This document shows, one piece after another, positions 11,919 to 23,702 of a stretch of DNA of 64,000 bases (within the stretch, counting starts at the first letter, position 1; each line of letters starts with the position of its first letter). A program made the translations under genes and the position numbers. Source of the DNA: Setoptus koraiensis (Eukaryota > Arthropoda); NCBI GenBank assembly GCA_048013815.1, contig CM106586.1, positions 20,336,001 to 20,400,000 of the forward strand, read 5' to 3'. The notes beneath the pieces are model-generated. The model worked only from the letters and a program-made list of their open reading frames with translations, did no database searches and was not told the DNA's origin.

Positions 11919-12367
11919 TGGATGCTGCGGGACGCTGCGGGAACAAGTGCATTTAACCCGCGACTCTTTCGCCGTTACCGCCGCCGTCGCCAGCGTCGCC
12001 GCTCAACAGCGTCATCAACAGCGACATCAACAGCGACACTGGCAGCGACAGCGACATCGGCAGCGACAGCGGCGCATCTGCGAAACCAACAAAGTTGATG
12101 ATTTCGGCAGCGCCGCTGCCAGTTGTGGCGCCGCCGGCTGGTCTTGGCGCCAACGGCAGTCGGGCTGCCACTCGCGAGAGCGGCCCGATTCGCAGAGTTC
12201 GCAGAGTTCGAACAGTTCGAACAGTTCGAACTTCGAAGCGAGAGCCTCGCACGGCGCGAGAAACTATTATGCCGAGATGAGAATCTGCCAGAATGCGCCG
12301 TCTCGAATGTAACAATGTTTGCCCATTGTGTGGCTGGCATCGACAGCAGCGATTGTCTCACAACACT

Positions 12368-12478
12368 GTCGTCGTCGTTGCTGCTGCTGTTGTTGTTGCT
12401 GCTGTTGTTGTCGTCGGTGCCGTTGTTGTTGCCGTTGTTGTTGCCGTTGTTGCCGTTGTTGTCGCTGCCGTTGTTGTG
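12368..12478. repeat. GTT/GCT/GTC triplet array
   Basis: A run of imperfect GTT, GCT and GTC triplets in the GATA intron, about 110 bp long, without coding context. Confidence 0.8.
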
Positions 12479-14951
12479 TGTCCGCGCTCGGGCGGCTGTG
12501 TCGCGATGTGGCGGCTCTCGTCGCCATGACAACGACCACGGCGCAGCCAAATAAATCATTCAAGTCGACACTAACGAGCGCTGTGCGAATTAATAGGTTT
12601 AAATGACGAGTCACTTTCCACCGTCGGCCATTGTCGGCCAGTGGCCCGTTTGCAAGCACAGTTGGCACAGTTTGCACAGTCTTTGTATTGTGTGTCGCCA
12701 ACGAAGCGCTCGGGCTGCGCAGGCCGCCGCCGGCTCCCAAGCCGCGAACGCTTCTTTTGGGGGCAGCAGCTTCTCTCGACTCGCGACAGCGCCTCTCGTT
12801 TGCACAATGCGAAGCTCCTTTCGCGACAATGCGAAGCTCCCTTTGTTCTCGGCAGCGAGAGGCTGTCGCGACAACAAGTTGTCACAACTATAGTTGTCGC
12901 AACGAGAAGATGTCGCGACGAGAAGCCCGCAATGTCAAGCCAGCAATTAGGCCGGCTAATAAATCACGCCCGCTTTGCATGACGCTAGTGCGCTGACCGC
13001 GGCACCTGACGCTTGTTTGTTTTGCGTCCCGCCCCGACTCGTTCCGTCTCGGGCCGGCCGCCTCGTCCCGGCAACAGCGACAGCGAGCGACGCCGACCGA
13101 CCGACCGACAACTGACCGGTGCACGGATCGGCGAAGCGCCAGCGCTGATTTCGGCGACTGCTCATTAGGAGATTAGTGCGGCCATTGTGCGTGCTCGCGA
13201 CAGACAGCGGCCACTTGTCCGCACTCGCTTACAAGGTGCGCTCACAAAACTGACCACTGTCCGCCGGACAGGTACGGACACTGGCGAGCAAAGTGGCACA
13301 GCGGCGCGGAATGCGCTCGTTTGGTGACGCTGTCGCTCGCACAGGCCCGCTGGTCAGCGCTCGCAAGGGCACTGGTCAGCGCTCAAAATGTGTGTCGCCA
13401 AGCGGAATTTGGCAGCCCGGCGCTGGCATTGTGTGTTGGTGCACTATTGGCACCACTGGTGCCGTTGCTGCCACTGCCAGCGCGCCGCTGACAAGCGATA
13501 ATCGGCGCCCGGCCGCATCACGGCCCAATCAAACGGGCTCAGCGCGGCCCGAGCAGCGAGTGCCAATAGACGCCGAAAATGGGTTAATCGGGCGGCCATT
13601 AGCGTGCGCCCGAGCGATTATCTGGGCGCCAGCGCGCATTCACGTGTCGCTGCGAGCGCCTAATGGCGACCACTGGCACGGCCACTTGTCGAGCGCCTGC
13701 CGTTGCACGGCCACTTGTCCGCGGCCACCGTTCGTCGGGCCGGCCGATGGCCCGTTCAGCTCGCCGCGTTCCGCGCAATTCGGCTCGCCGCTGCGCACAA
13801 TTCGTCTCTCAGTTGGACGAAATTCGGCTCACCGGCCCGACGGAGCCGCCGTTCGAGCCAGATCGTAATCTCGGCCGGCCTCGACAATTGCACGCGGCCC
13901 GCCGAAGGGTGCACTTGTCACGGCCGTGGCCGCTCGGGTCCCGCAATCGGACGGGCGGCATTTTGGTTGTGGCTGTGCACTTGCGCACTTGTTCCACTTG
14001 TTGAGACCGCTCTGCACAGATGCACAATTGCACATTTGCACGATTGCACAATTGCGCAGCCACATTCCGAGTGCTGCCCGCTGAGGACGGCACCGCCGGA
14101 CCGCGGGCCGCTCCAGTGGGGCAAACGGAGTCCGGCAAACGGAGTGGGCACACGCAGTCGGGCGTGCGGAGCCGGGCGCGCGGAGCCGGGCGGACAACCG
14201 CGGGTGACACTAATGGCAACAAGCGACTTTTATTGGCCATTGGCCACTGATTGTTGTGAGAGCGGGCAGCGCGGCGATAATGGTCGCGGGCACAATTATA
14301 ATGTCGCCTCGACGGCAGCGGCGCTTATAGGAGTTATGTGACACTCGAGCGGGTTTGTTTGTTTGTTTGGTGCGCGTTATAGGCACTCCACATGCGCCTA
14401 ATGGCGCCATTAATCGCGCGCCGGGCCGCTCTTGCGTCGGCCGGAGTCGGGCCTGAGTCGGGCCGAGTTTGCCCGAGTTTGCCCGAGTTGTTGCGGCCGG
14501 CCGCTGGAGGCCATCGGGTCACGAGTGGCGCACTTGTGAATCGCAAGTTGCGATCCAATTGCGATCGGTCGCATGTTGCGGCCGTATCAATTGCATCAAT
14601 CGCACACATTTATATCGTTTTATGTCGCTTAATTTGACATGATCGAGTCAACGCGATTCTATGCGCGATCTGCCACGGCCGGCCCGATACGTGCCTGCAT
14701 CGACTAGCGGCCCGAGCGTGCACCGCTACCCGGCGGCCAACAAACCGAACAGCGGCGTCGGCTCTGGCCGAGCGAAATCCGGCCGCAATGCGGCGCTGAC
14801 CGGCCACTATTGGCGATTGATGGCCCGCGTTTGTTTGCTTTGCGCGGCCCGTTACCTGTGACAGGCGCCCGTGACAGTTGTCGCCTCATGCCAATTGACG
14901 GCGCAGTGTGCAGTTGCGAGCCACTCGAGCGTAACCGTTAGTGTAATTGAT

Positions 14952-14997
14952 TAGGCCGCTCGGCACAACAGGTGAGCTTGTTGTGCCGAGCGGCCTA
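14952..14997. repeat. Perfect 19-bp inverted repeat with 8-nt loop
   Basis: Left arm 14952-14970 (TAGGCCGCTCGGCACAACA) and right arm 14979-14997 are exact reverse complements. The loop is GGTGAGCT. In RNA this would form a very stable hairpin. It is the longest perfect stem I found in the window. Confidence 0.9.
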
Positions 14998-15974
14998 TAT
15001 CGTTGGTTTGATGGTCGCACTTGTCGCGCACTTGTCGCCCGCTCGGGTGACAGTTGTTTGTTTGTGCGTCTGTTTGTTTGTTTGCTGACGAGCCAAGGGG
15101 CAAACAAACAAACTGTCGCACGTTGTCGTTGACAGGCGCCAAATAAATTAGCTCGCTGACGGGCGTTCGATCTCGCGTTCGTTTCGCGTTTCGCTGTGCT
15201 CCCAATTCGACAACGCGCACCGGCGAAGCGTCGAGCGTGTGCCCGGACGGCCCGACTGTGCGCCGGCGTCCCGAACCCGACGAAAACAAACACGCGCTCA
15301 CCGGCCCGCAACGACGCGGCGCGACTCCGCACACTCGGGACAGTGTCGCGGGCGCGATAACGGCCGCCGCGCGACAGGTTCGAATCAAATAAATAATGGC
15401 CCCTTTGTTGTGGCGTTCGTTGCCACTTGATGTGGGTCTCGGCCGTTGCGAGCTGCCGCCGCTGTGTCGGCCGGCGCTGGCCAGTCGGGCCAGTCGCGGC
15501 CAGTCGCGGCCAGCGGCACGCGGTCGACAGGCCAGTTGCGTCGGCATGAGAGCGGTTGCGTCGGCACGAAAGCGGCCACGGCGCGGTGATTAATCACCCC
15601 AATTATAGGCTCTGCCGGCCAAACAGATAACGAACCGTTTGCCGTTCGGCGCTTCGAGCAATTCCAACTGTTTCGAGCCGCAGTTCGGTTCGGAGCGGCT
15701 CGAAGTGCGCCCGCAGTCCGGACTGAGCAATCGGCCGCGACCGTTCGGGCTTCGGCGCTCGCGAGCCGCGACAAGTGCCCGGCCGCCTGCCCGGCCAGCG
15801 CTCAGCGAGCGAAGCGAGCGGCCAAACGGGACACTGGCAATCGTATGGACGGGCCGTCGGGCGGCCGCTGGTCTCGCCGGGCGCGCTGTCCGGCAACAAT
15901 CGTGAGAGCAGACAAACGGCTAATTGTTCATCGACGATAAACGCAATTGCGCAACGTTTGCGCTTGCGTCGCTT

Positions 15975-16058
15975 CGCGGGCCGGTCGCAACAATGTTTGC
16001 GTCGCGGGCCGGTCGCAACAATGTTTGTATCGCGGGCCGGTCGCCACAGTGTTTGTAT
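15975..16058. repeat. 28-bp tandem repeat x 3
   Basis: Units start at 15975, 16003 and 16031 with the core CGGGCCGGTCGCAACAATG. The third copy has a few substitutions. It has the same period and copy number as the array at 1624 but a different sequence. Confidence 0.85.
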
Positions 16059-16858
16059 CGGTGCCAATGGGACGGCGAGCAATTGTTTGCGTTCGGACGC
16101 TAGCAAGTGGGCACGTCGGGCCATGGCAATTAGACAATTTAGCGTCTAATTGGTTCTAACGAGCCGCTAAGTGCAGCCCGTTTGCTGCGTACATTGTTGC
16201 ATTGTTACATTGTTGCCGGTCGGTGGCTCGGATATTTGCTCGCCAGCGTATAATGTATGATATTTGCTGATTTGTTTGCTCAGCAGATATCCGCAAATAT
16301 TCTCAATGCAGTCTCGACATGCCAGCTCATGTTCGTACAGTGCGAATTGGCATATTGCGATGGCGCGCCAGAAATCATTATGTCGAGCCGGCCACGAAGC
16401 GTCGATTATGGCCGATTATGGCCGATTATGACTGGCCACTCGCGGAGCAATTATCTCCGGGCCGGCCGGCGGGTTCGCTGGTGCGGACGTTGGCGGAGCG
16501 GCCGCTCGGCGCTGCCAGTCGGACGCTGCTCGGGCCGGGCAACACTTTTTCGCTTGCCGTCGTTGTTTGCGCATTGTATCCGATACAATGTATCGAGTGT
16601 GTGCGATACTCATTGCCGTGATTGTGTCACACACAACTCGATCATCATTAGTCGCCGGCTGACCGACGACCGCTCACCCGCCGACCAGTTTGTCGGGCTA
16701 GACGCGGCCGGACCGTGTTGCCCGGGCAACTGGTCCGCTCAGCCTAGGCGAGCCGCATGCCAAGACGCCGAGCTGTCCCGTGTGTGTGCCGTTCGCGATA
16801 CGCGCACAAATCGGTGCGCAGTCTATCAGCGGCCGTGGCGCCATCGAAGGCCACCTCC

Positions 16859-16999
16859 ATTACGCAATGTGCCCACCACTACATATGCGTATATTACGCA
16901 ATGTGCACACTACCACTACATATGCGTATATTACGCAATGCGTATTTGGCTATGTTGCGCAACGCTGGCACTGATAGTAGTCGTCGTGCCTTACGTAAT
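16859..16999. promoter_or_regulatory. Cluster of bZIP-type palindromes in a 37-bp repeat
   Basis: ATTACGCAAT occurs at 16859, 16893 and 16930, GTTGCGCAAC at 16954 and CTTACGTAAT at 16990. The middle copies sit in a duplicated segment of about 37 bp containing CACTACATATGCGTATATT. Enhancer activity is inferred from site clustering only. Confidence 0.5.
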
Positions 17000-19900
17000 T
17001 GCAGACGTAACACAGCAACAGAGACGTAGATGGAGTAATTAGCGCGCCGCTGCGCCATCGGTAGTTGGCGCAGCGGCGTCCGCTCGGCGCTACCAGCTCC
17101 GCATTGCGCCATTCGGTGCGATTGCGGCCCGACACTGCGGGCCGGCAGCGCGACTCGCAACGTGCCCTGCCGCTTGTCGCCGCATTGAATGCCGGGACGG
17201 GCCGACCAATCGATCGGCCTCGCGCGAAACGGCCCGGCCCGAAGCGATGCCCGACACGTAGGTAGAGCCCGACACAGGCAAAACAAACAAACGCTGGCTG
17301 TCGCTCATTAGTCGCTGGTTAGTTTGTGTCAGTTATACGCAAGTCGTACCAATGGCATCCATTGGCCATTATGTAACTGGGCGAAATTCTTTCGCTGGCT
17401 CCATTGCGATCCTTCGCTGGCTCCTTTGCGATTCGTCGCTCGGCAACGGGCGGCCGAATGCACCCGTAAGCCGGCCCGCTAATGCGATGCAAGTGCGTCC
17501 ATAAGGGTGAGCCAGTCGCTTGGTGGCAACTTATTCATGCCCCGTGGCCAAACACGAACGGCGCAACAGCAACAGTTCGGGTACCAAGGGATGCTCCGCG
17601 CCGCTCGGACTTGCGCTTGTCCGATTCTCGCAAACTCACCAGCAAACGCACACACAAACATGCAGGCGCAGCGTAATTATCCGCTGACCGCTCGCCGTCG
17701 TTGTGCCAATTGCCAAATTGCTCCAATTATCTCCCACTGCCTTCTGGCTCGTCGCTATCGCTGGCCATTGGTCGCCGTTGGTCGCTATCGCTGGCCATCG
17801 CTCGATATTGCGCGGTATTGCTCGGTACTGCGCGGTATTGCCCTGAACTGCTCGGTGGTGCGCGGTAGTGCGCGCTCTCGGCCACTCGGCGGCCGATCGC
17901 CCGACTGCCCACTGGTGCGCTACCTGTTGGCGCAGGCTGGCGCAAATCGGCGCAAATTGGCTCAAATTGGCGCACAGGTCTGCACAGATTTGCGTACGCC
18001 AACTAGCGTGTGCCGACGTGCTGGCCCGCCTGTTCGGGCCGCACTGGTCAACGCGAGGAGCACACTGCCAGTGTGACACTGGTCAACCCGCCAGGCTCGC
18101 CCGCTCTGCGCCGACCCGCGGACTGTGAGCCGGCGGTCTGAACCGGCGGACTGTGCGCCGGCGGTCGGCGCGGCTCGCGCAGCGTTCGCGGGTCGGGGCG
18201 AGCGTCGAACTCGGAGAAGCTCCTCGCTGCGAGACGCCCGAACGCTCCGAAGCGGCGAGTTCGCACGCCCTCGAAGCTCGAACCGGGCACTTTGTGCAGC
18301 GGCACAAGACGGGATGGCGGCGACCGCGGCACACAGGCGGACGGCTCACAGTCCGCGGGTCGGCACACAGGCGGACAGCGCCAGCGCACTGACCAGTGTC
18401 CGCAGCCGAGTCGCACGCTGGACGGAGAGCGGCGCAGCGCGGCTGCCACTAATGAAGGCCGCGGCGCCAACCTCCGACGGCTCGGCCGGGACAAAGGGCG
18501 CTGGCCGAGCGGCGCTCTCGGCCAATTGATGAAGTGATGCGTCGGCGCTCGTCGAACGCTGCCGGCCGATCCGCGAACGCCCGTCGAACGCCGTCGAACG
18601 TCGAACGCTCGACGGCTCGGCGAGCCATGCAGAGGTGAGCAGACGCGATTCGGGGAATCGGTTGCAATTGGGACGGCGCGCAAGAATGCGCCCCTTATCT
18701 CTTTCTGTCCAGCGGCGCAGCTCCATTTATGGCCGGTGCCACCGCCGGCCGGCCGGCGCGGCCCGTCGATTGGGCCGCTCGAGCCGGTGCGAGCGGCGCA
18801 CCAATTAGCGGCGCGCCGGCTAGCGCAGTTGCGGATTCCGCACTCCGACGACAACAATGTGCGCTCGGAATGCCGCTAGTGCGGATAGGGTGGCCCGAGT
18901 GGCTTTTTTACTCCTTCTCGGCACAACCAGTTGCCGGCCAGTGGTCAGCAGGCTGGTCGCCGATTGGTCAGCAGTTACTGGCCACAGTAGCGCCGGACTC
19001 CATCTAGCGGAGTGCGTGGGCGTGAGACGGGCTGCGCTGCGCTGCAAGCGGTGCCCACACAAACTGGCCAGCGCTGGCGTTGTCGCCGTGCGCACCTAGT
19101 GGCCGTACGGCGACACAACAAGCGACACGGCCGGGCCGTGTCATTCATCATGAGTGGGCGCGGGTGGCGCCGCGCATCAATCTTGTTTGGCGCCGTCGCC
19201 ACCATTCGCGCCGCTGGGAATTCTCGGAATCTCGCAGCGTCCGACTCGCTGCGCTGCCGGCCAGCGTGCGAACTCTTGCCCGAACCGGCCAGTCGGGCTT
19301 GTCGCGAGTCGCGACCTGGCCCGCACCTCCGCCGCTCTGTCACTCGGCGGCCCGACGGCCGCTCGGCTGTGGCGCTCGCTTGTGGCGCTTGCGGGCCGCT
19401 AGCGTTCGACCGAGCCCGGCGCAGCGAACGGGCGAAATTCCTGGCCGCCGCCGAACGCAGCGGCGGCGCACAAGAATTCGAAGCATTCGGCGGGCCGTCG
19501 CGCGGCGACGCCGCGGCGCTTCGAGGCGCTCCGTTCGGGCCGGTGACAACCGCTTACCTGTTGATTGGAGCCACCGGCCGCAAAGTGGCGAGACTGAACA
19601 AACAGGCGCCCGGCGGCGACCTGTCCGGTCGGGCGGCTTGCACAACGCGCACCAACAAACATAAACAAACAGCGCGCGGCACAGATATGGTGACGGGCGC
19701 ATATCTCACGCGCCGGGCATGTGCGGTCTTTTCGCGGCGCTGCTCGGGCCGCCTGTCAAACCGCCGCAAACAAACAGATACAAGCGACGGGCCTGTCACT
19801 CACGATCAAAGGGCTCGCCGTTTGCGGGCGCTGCGGCCCCATATTCGCGGCTATTGCCATTATTAGATTAGCGCTGCACTGGCCGGCAGCGAGTCGAATC

Positions 19901-20017
19901 AATTGTGCGACAAATTGGTCGCCGTCGACGGCGGCTCGCGGCCGCCGAAGCCGCCCGACGGTTCGCGGCCGAACGGTTCGCGAGCGGGCCGGCGACGCCG
20001 CGCGACGATGAGCGACT

Positions 20018-20092
20018 CAACAACGACAACAGCGACAACAGCGACAACAGCGACAACAGCGACAACAACAACGGCAACAACGACAACAAGTT
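20018..20092. repeat. AACAGCGAC triplet array before the last GATA exon
   Basis: Repeats of AACAGCGAC and AACAACGAC in the intron about 480 bp upstream of the last GATA exon. It resembles the coding CAA/CAG runs of the exon but is out of the gene model. Confidence 0.8.
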
Positions 20093-20567
20093 TGATTGAC
20101 TGTGACGAGCGTTCATTAGCGGACGGCGGCGTCGCCATGGGTCTCGTTTCGGTGGCGTCGCTATGGTGCGACACGATGTCGCAACTTGGCTCTCACCAGT
20201 CAATGAGCCAACTCGAGTCTGGCCAACGCACATCAGCGGTTGCCGCTTGGGTTCCCACGGGCGCCACTGGGGGCGCCCCGCTCGGGAGAACGCGAGCGTC
20301 CGCCCGCCAGAGGTCTCTCTGGTTTGTGGCGAGCTTCGTGGAGCGCTTTTGTCGGGTGTCGCGTCGTGAGATTTGTACAGATTTGCTCTAAACACACAAT
20401 TGCGCAACAATGCCACAATAATCTATATCAATGTGATGCAATGTCAATGTCAATCAAATCTATATGTTATGATGCACAACAACATTTACTAATCGCCATT
20501 ATCTCAAATATCGCCAATCTCTTTATATCCGGCCACATATCCACACGTGAATATGTGCACACAACAG

Positions 20568-22184
20568 ACGCAACGGCCCATGACCATGAAGAAGGAGGGC
20601 ATTCAAACTAGAAACCGGAAGTTGTCGTCTAAGGGCAGCAAAAAGAAAAAGTCGTCGTCGACCACCTCGTCTAACACATCATCATCCACAACGGCCTCGT
20701 CAATGTTAATGTCGGTTAACGTTAGTGTGAACGCAGCCTTTGCGCAACACCACCACCACCACCAGAGTCACCATCACAACTTAAATCATCATCATCATCA
20801 CAATTTAAATCATCATCACGGCTTGGCGTCGCACCAGCACCAGCAGCACCTACATCAATTGCAACAGCATCACCTCCACAACAGCACCAACAACCACAAC
20901 CACACCAGTAGCAACAACCACCACAGTGGTAGCAACAACAACAACAACACTAACAGCAACACAAATGGTAGTAGTAGCACCAGTAGTAGCAATCATCAGC
21001 TGCAACAACAATTACAACAGCAACTACTGCAACAACAGCATCAACAACAACAAATGCAACTGCATCAACAGTTACAATTGCAACAATCGTCACCGGCGGC
21101 CTCATCAACGTCGTCGCTGTCGGCAGTTGCGCCACCAACGGCCGCTTCAGCTACAACAATTAGCGACACCAACAACAACAACAACAACAACAATGGCGCA
21201 AGTGGCGCCCAAACGGCCACTACTCCCCATTCGTCGCCATCACTCAACACCACCGCCAATGCAACAGCAACAACAGCAAACTCTTTGGATGCCTTAGAAG
21301 AGGCGACTTATTCGCCATTTCAACAACAACAACAACAGCAACCACAACAACAGCAACAACAACAGCAGCAAGCGCAACATCAGACACACAACCTGCTGCA
21401 TCCTTCTCATCAGCAACAGCACCAACAACTTCAGTATCACCATCCTCACCACCACCACCACCACCACCACCACAACCACCACCAACAACATAACAACCAC
21501 CACAGCCACCAGCAGCAATCGACGCAGCAACAACAGACCAACAACGCGCAACAGCAACAACAGGAGCAGGCCAACCATCTTCATCTTCACCATCATCATC
21601 ATCAATTAACTGCCAATCAACAACCGTACGCTTTGCATCCCCACCATGCCCACCACCAACTCCACCAGCAACAACAACAGCAGCAACAACAACAACAGAC
21701 CCAACAACCGTTGCAACAGCAACTGCAGCAACAACAACAACAACAGCCAGCGCACCTCCAAACGGCAGCAACCAATCAACATTATCAACAGCATCAACTC
21801 CAACAGCAGCACCAACAGCACCAACAGCAGCAGCACCACCAACAAACGCAACAACCCTTGCAACAGCAGCACCACCACCAGGCCGCACCGCATCACCCGC
21901 ACGCCCATCAAGTGGCCGCGGCCGCGTACGGTCATCATGCAGCGGCAACTCTCCAGTCATTGTCCATGTCGTCGCATTCGTTTCATCATGTAATGGCGGC
22001 CGGTGCGGCCGCATCTCATCACCACCACCACCCTGCCCACCACGCCCACCATGCGGTGGCCGCTATGCACGTCGGAGTTCCCGGTCACTCTATAGGTCAT
22101 CATCACGCTTCGGCTGCGGCTGCGGCGGCCGCGCTAAACCCGCACCACGCCCTCAGCCACTTGCATCACCTGAACGACGTCTGA
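20568..22184 (+). CDS. grn: GATA transcription factor, final exon: basic tail and His/Gln-rich C-terminus
   Basis: Joins to the exon ending at 5766 in phase 0. The acceptor is the CAG at 20565-20567, and the joined reading FKLHH-TQRPMTMKKEGIQ restores the family's basic extension after finger 2 (usual form VNRPLTMKKEGIQTRNRK), followed by a Lys-rich stretch that should act in nuclear import and DNA contact. The remaining 500 or so residues are low complexity: poly-Gln, poly-His (one run of ten His near 21452-21481), Asn and Ser, then an Ala/His segment and the ending HHLNDV. From ATG 5431 the two exons give 650 residues, mostly disordered. His-rich runs are known to direct proteins to nuclear speckles; here that is only a possibility. 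The codons are mixed CAA/CAG and CAC/CAT, so the runs are not a simple recent expansion. The acceptor's pyrimidine tract is weak, but no other AG fits both the frame and the homology. Confidence 0.9.
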   Translation, partial: TQRPMTMKKEGIQTRNRKLSSKGSKKKKSSSTTSSNTSSSTTASSMLMSVNVSVNAAFAQHHHHHQSHHHNLNHHHHHNLNHHHGLASHQHQQHLHQLQQHHLHNSTNNHNHTSSNNHHSGSNNNNNTNSNTNGSSSTSSSNHQLQQQLQQQLLQQQHQQQQMQLHQQLQLQQSSPAASSTSSLSAVAPPTAASATTISDTNNNNNNNNGASGAQTATTPHSSPSLNTTANATATTANSLDALEEATYSPFQQQQQQQPQQQQQQQQQAQHQTHNLLHPSHQQQHQQLQYHHPHHHHHHHHHNHHQQHNNHHSHQQQSTQQQQTNNAQQQQQEQANHLHLHHHHHQLTANQQPYALHPHHAHHQLHQQQQQQQQQQQTQQPLQQQLQQQQQQQPAHLQTAATNQHYQQHQLQQQHQQHQQQQHHQQTQQPLQQQHHHQAAPHHPHAHQVAAAAYGHHAAATLQSLSMSSHSFHHVMAAGAAASHHHHHPAHHAHHAVAAMHVGVPGHSIGHHHASAAAAAAALNPHHALSHLHHLNDV

Positions 22185-22286
22185 TCCCGTGGTCGTGGTC
22201 AGGCGCGATATTTATCACACTATTACTATTATTACTATTATAATTATTATGATTATTAATGAATTGAATTGGGCGCGCTTGGCGCC

Positions 22287-22395
22287 AATCGATTCGAGTC
22301 GATTCGAATCGATCCAAATCGATCCAAATCGATCCAAATCGACTCAAACCGATTCAAACCGATTCGAATCGACTCAAATCGGGCCGGATCGACCG
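22287..22395. repeat. Tandem repeat of about 10 bp, AATCGATCCA / AATCGACTCA
   Basis: About eleven imperfect copies in the likely GATA 3' UTR or just beyond it, rich in ATCGAT and TTCGAA palindromes. Confidence 0.75.
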
Positions 22396-23100
22396 GATGC
22401 GGCAGCAAGCGCGCACACTGTGTATCAAAGCGAATGATTATTATTATTATCTGTGTAATTAATTTAATCTGTGTAATTAGTTAGCTTAATTAATGATACT
22501 GTAAACGACTAGATGTAGTAGCATGTTATTGGCGACACACGAGCAGCATTTAATTAAACAAAGAACGAACACATTGCGTAATATGTGCGTCTCACAACTT
22601 CTTGTCAGGCAACATTGACAGTCTCATTCTGGCGCGTCATTCTTGTGCGCATCTCGCCCCCCTCCCCTGCGCTCTCGAACGATTGCCGATGATTTGTTGG
22701 CTCACCCTTCACCGGTAATGGTTGCGCAATAATTCGTGTTGGCAATAAATCGCTTCGCACGAACGGTCTCGATCGTCTGTGCGACTCGATGCGCGACGCC
22801 ATCGACAACGAAACAAATCATCGCCGACAGTGCGTTGAACATTACGTAACGGATCTGGCCCGAAATGATTTGTTGTCGGTGTCGGCGCGGCTGTCGTGGC
22901 CGGCCCGTCCGATTGGCACCAGCGCAAACAGGTTGCGCCGTCCGAAGCACCTGTAATCGGTTCGCAGTGCAAACTGTGCCGCGCTCACCTGTGCAAACTG
23001 GCGAGCTTGTCACGTAAGTCGGGCCTGCGAGTCGCAACGGGTCGTGCGGCCGACATTAATGCGTAATCGCAACAACCTGCCTACCTGTCCGCTTGGTGGC

Positions 23101-23101
<1 letters not shown>

Positions 23102-23141
<40 letters not shown>
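23102..23141. repeat. (TG)20 microsatellite
   Basis: Uninterrupted TG dinucleotide run, about 40 bp. Confidence 0.97.
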
Positions 23142-23147
<6 letters not shown>

Positions 23148-23674
23148 CGGCCGATTCTAATTAACTTTGTTACGTTTTTTGTGCGCTGGCAACAATTGGC
23201 TGGCCGGCCGGCCGGCCGGTCGCGAAACGTCAAACGGGCAACAGGTTGTTGTCACGCCTCGTATTGTGATTCATTATGTTGGCCGTGCGTGTTGGGGTGC
23301 CGTGGTCTGCCGACTGGAAGCTGCTGGGCACGCCAAGTTAGCGCCACTTGGCTGGCAACAATTTGCGACTCTGCACAACAAACTGCATGCAACTCTCAAT
23401 GAGATTGCTCAGACGGCCAGAGATAAAATAGTTAATTAATTTGTGCGCAATTAATTTGCATATAACGCGCACGGCCGCCGACCGCCGAGTCCATGGTCAG
23501 CCGAGCGCCACCCATGGCAGCACAAATGGGCGCTGCTAATCGCTAATTAAGAAGCGTCTAGACGCCTCATTCACGCTTCTTGTTGTTGCGCATCACCTTG
23601 CGAGCTGCCGCCGTTGCATAACTTATTATAACTTTTATTATTGCGCAATTGGCTGCTGCGTTATGCAACTGCCG

Positions 23675-23702
23675 GTGTGTGTGTGTGTGTGTGTGTGTGT
23701 GT
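23675..23702. repeat. (GT)14 microsatellite
   Basis: Uninterrupted GT run ending directly on a GTTGCGCAAC site (23701-23710). Confidence 0.95.

Larger units (their letters stand above)
5767..20567 (+). other. grn: 14.8 kb intron of the GATA gene
   Basis: A phase-0 intron with a GTAAGT donor and a CAG acceptor. It is GC-rich, with many long but meaningless open frames. I see no nested gene, tRNA or transposon. It contains many tandem repeats (5819-5907, 6067-6150, 8065-8126, 15975-16058 and others), several triplet arrays, a perfect 19-bp inverted repeat at 14952-14997, bZIP-type palindromes (clusters near 7804-9838 and 16859-16999, and one at 20399), and TATA-like boxes at 6838, 9769 and 11501. 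A long first intron rich in homotypic sites suggests tissue-specific enhancers, which is inference. Confidence 0.8.

Noticed and set aside
12190-12235. GTTCGAAC repeats resembling a tRNA B box
   Set aside because: They form an 11-bp tandem repeat and no A box or cloverleaf can be drawn. I found no convincing tRNA, rRNA or snRNA gene in the window.
18048-20416. Several 180-285 codon frames on both strands in the GATA intron
   Set aside because: All are Arg/Ala/Pro/Ser-rich readings of GC-rich intron, mutually overlapping, with no domain.
21244-22014. 256-codon frame antisense to the GATA His/Gln exon
   Set aside because: A mirror of the poly-His/poly-Gln codons, giving Val/Leu/Gly/Asp-rich nonsense.
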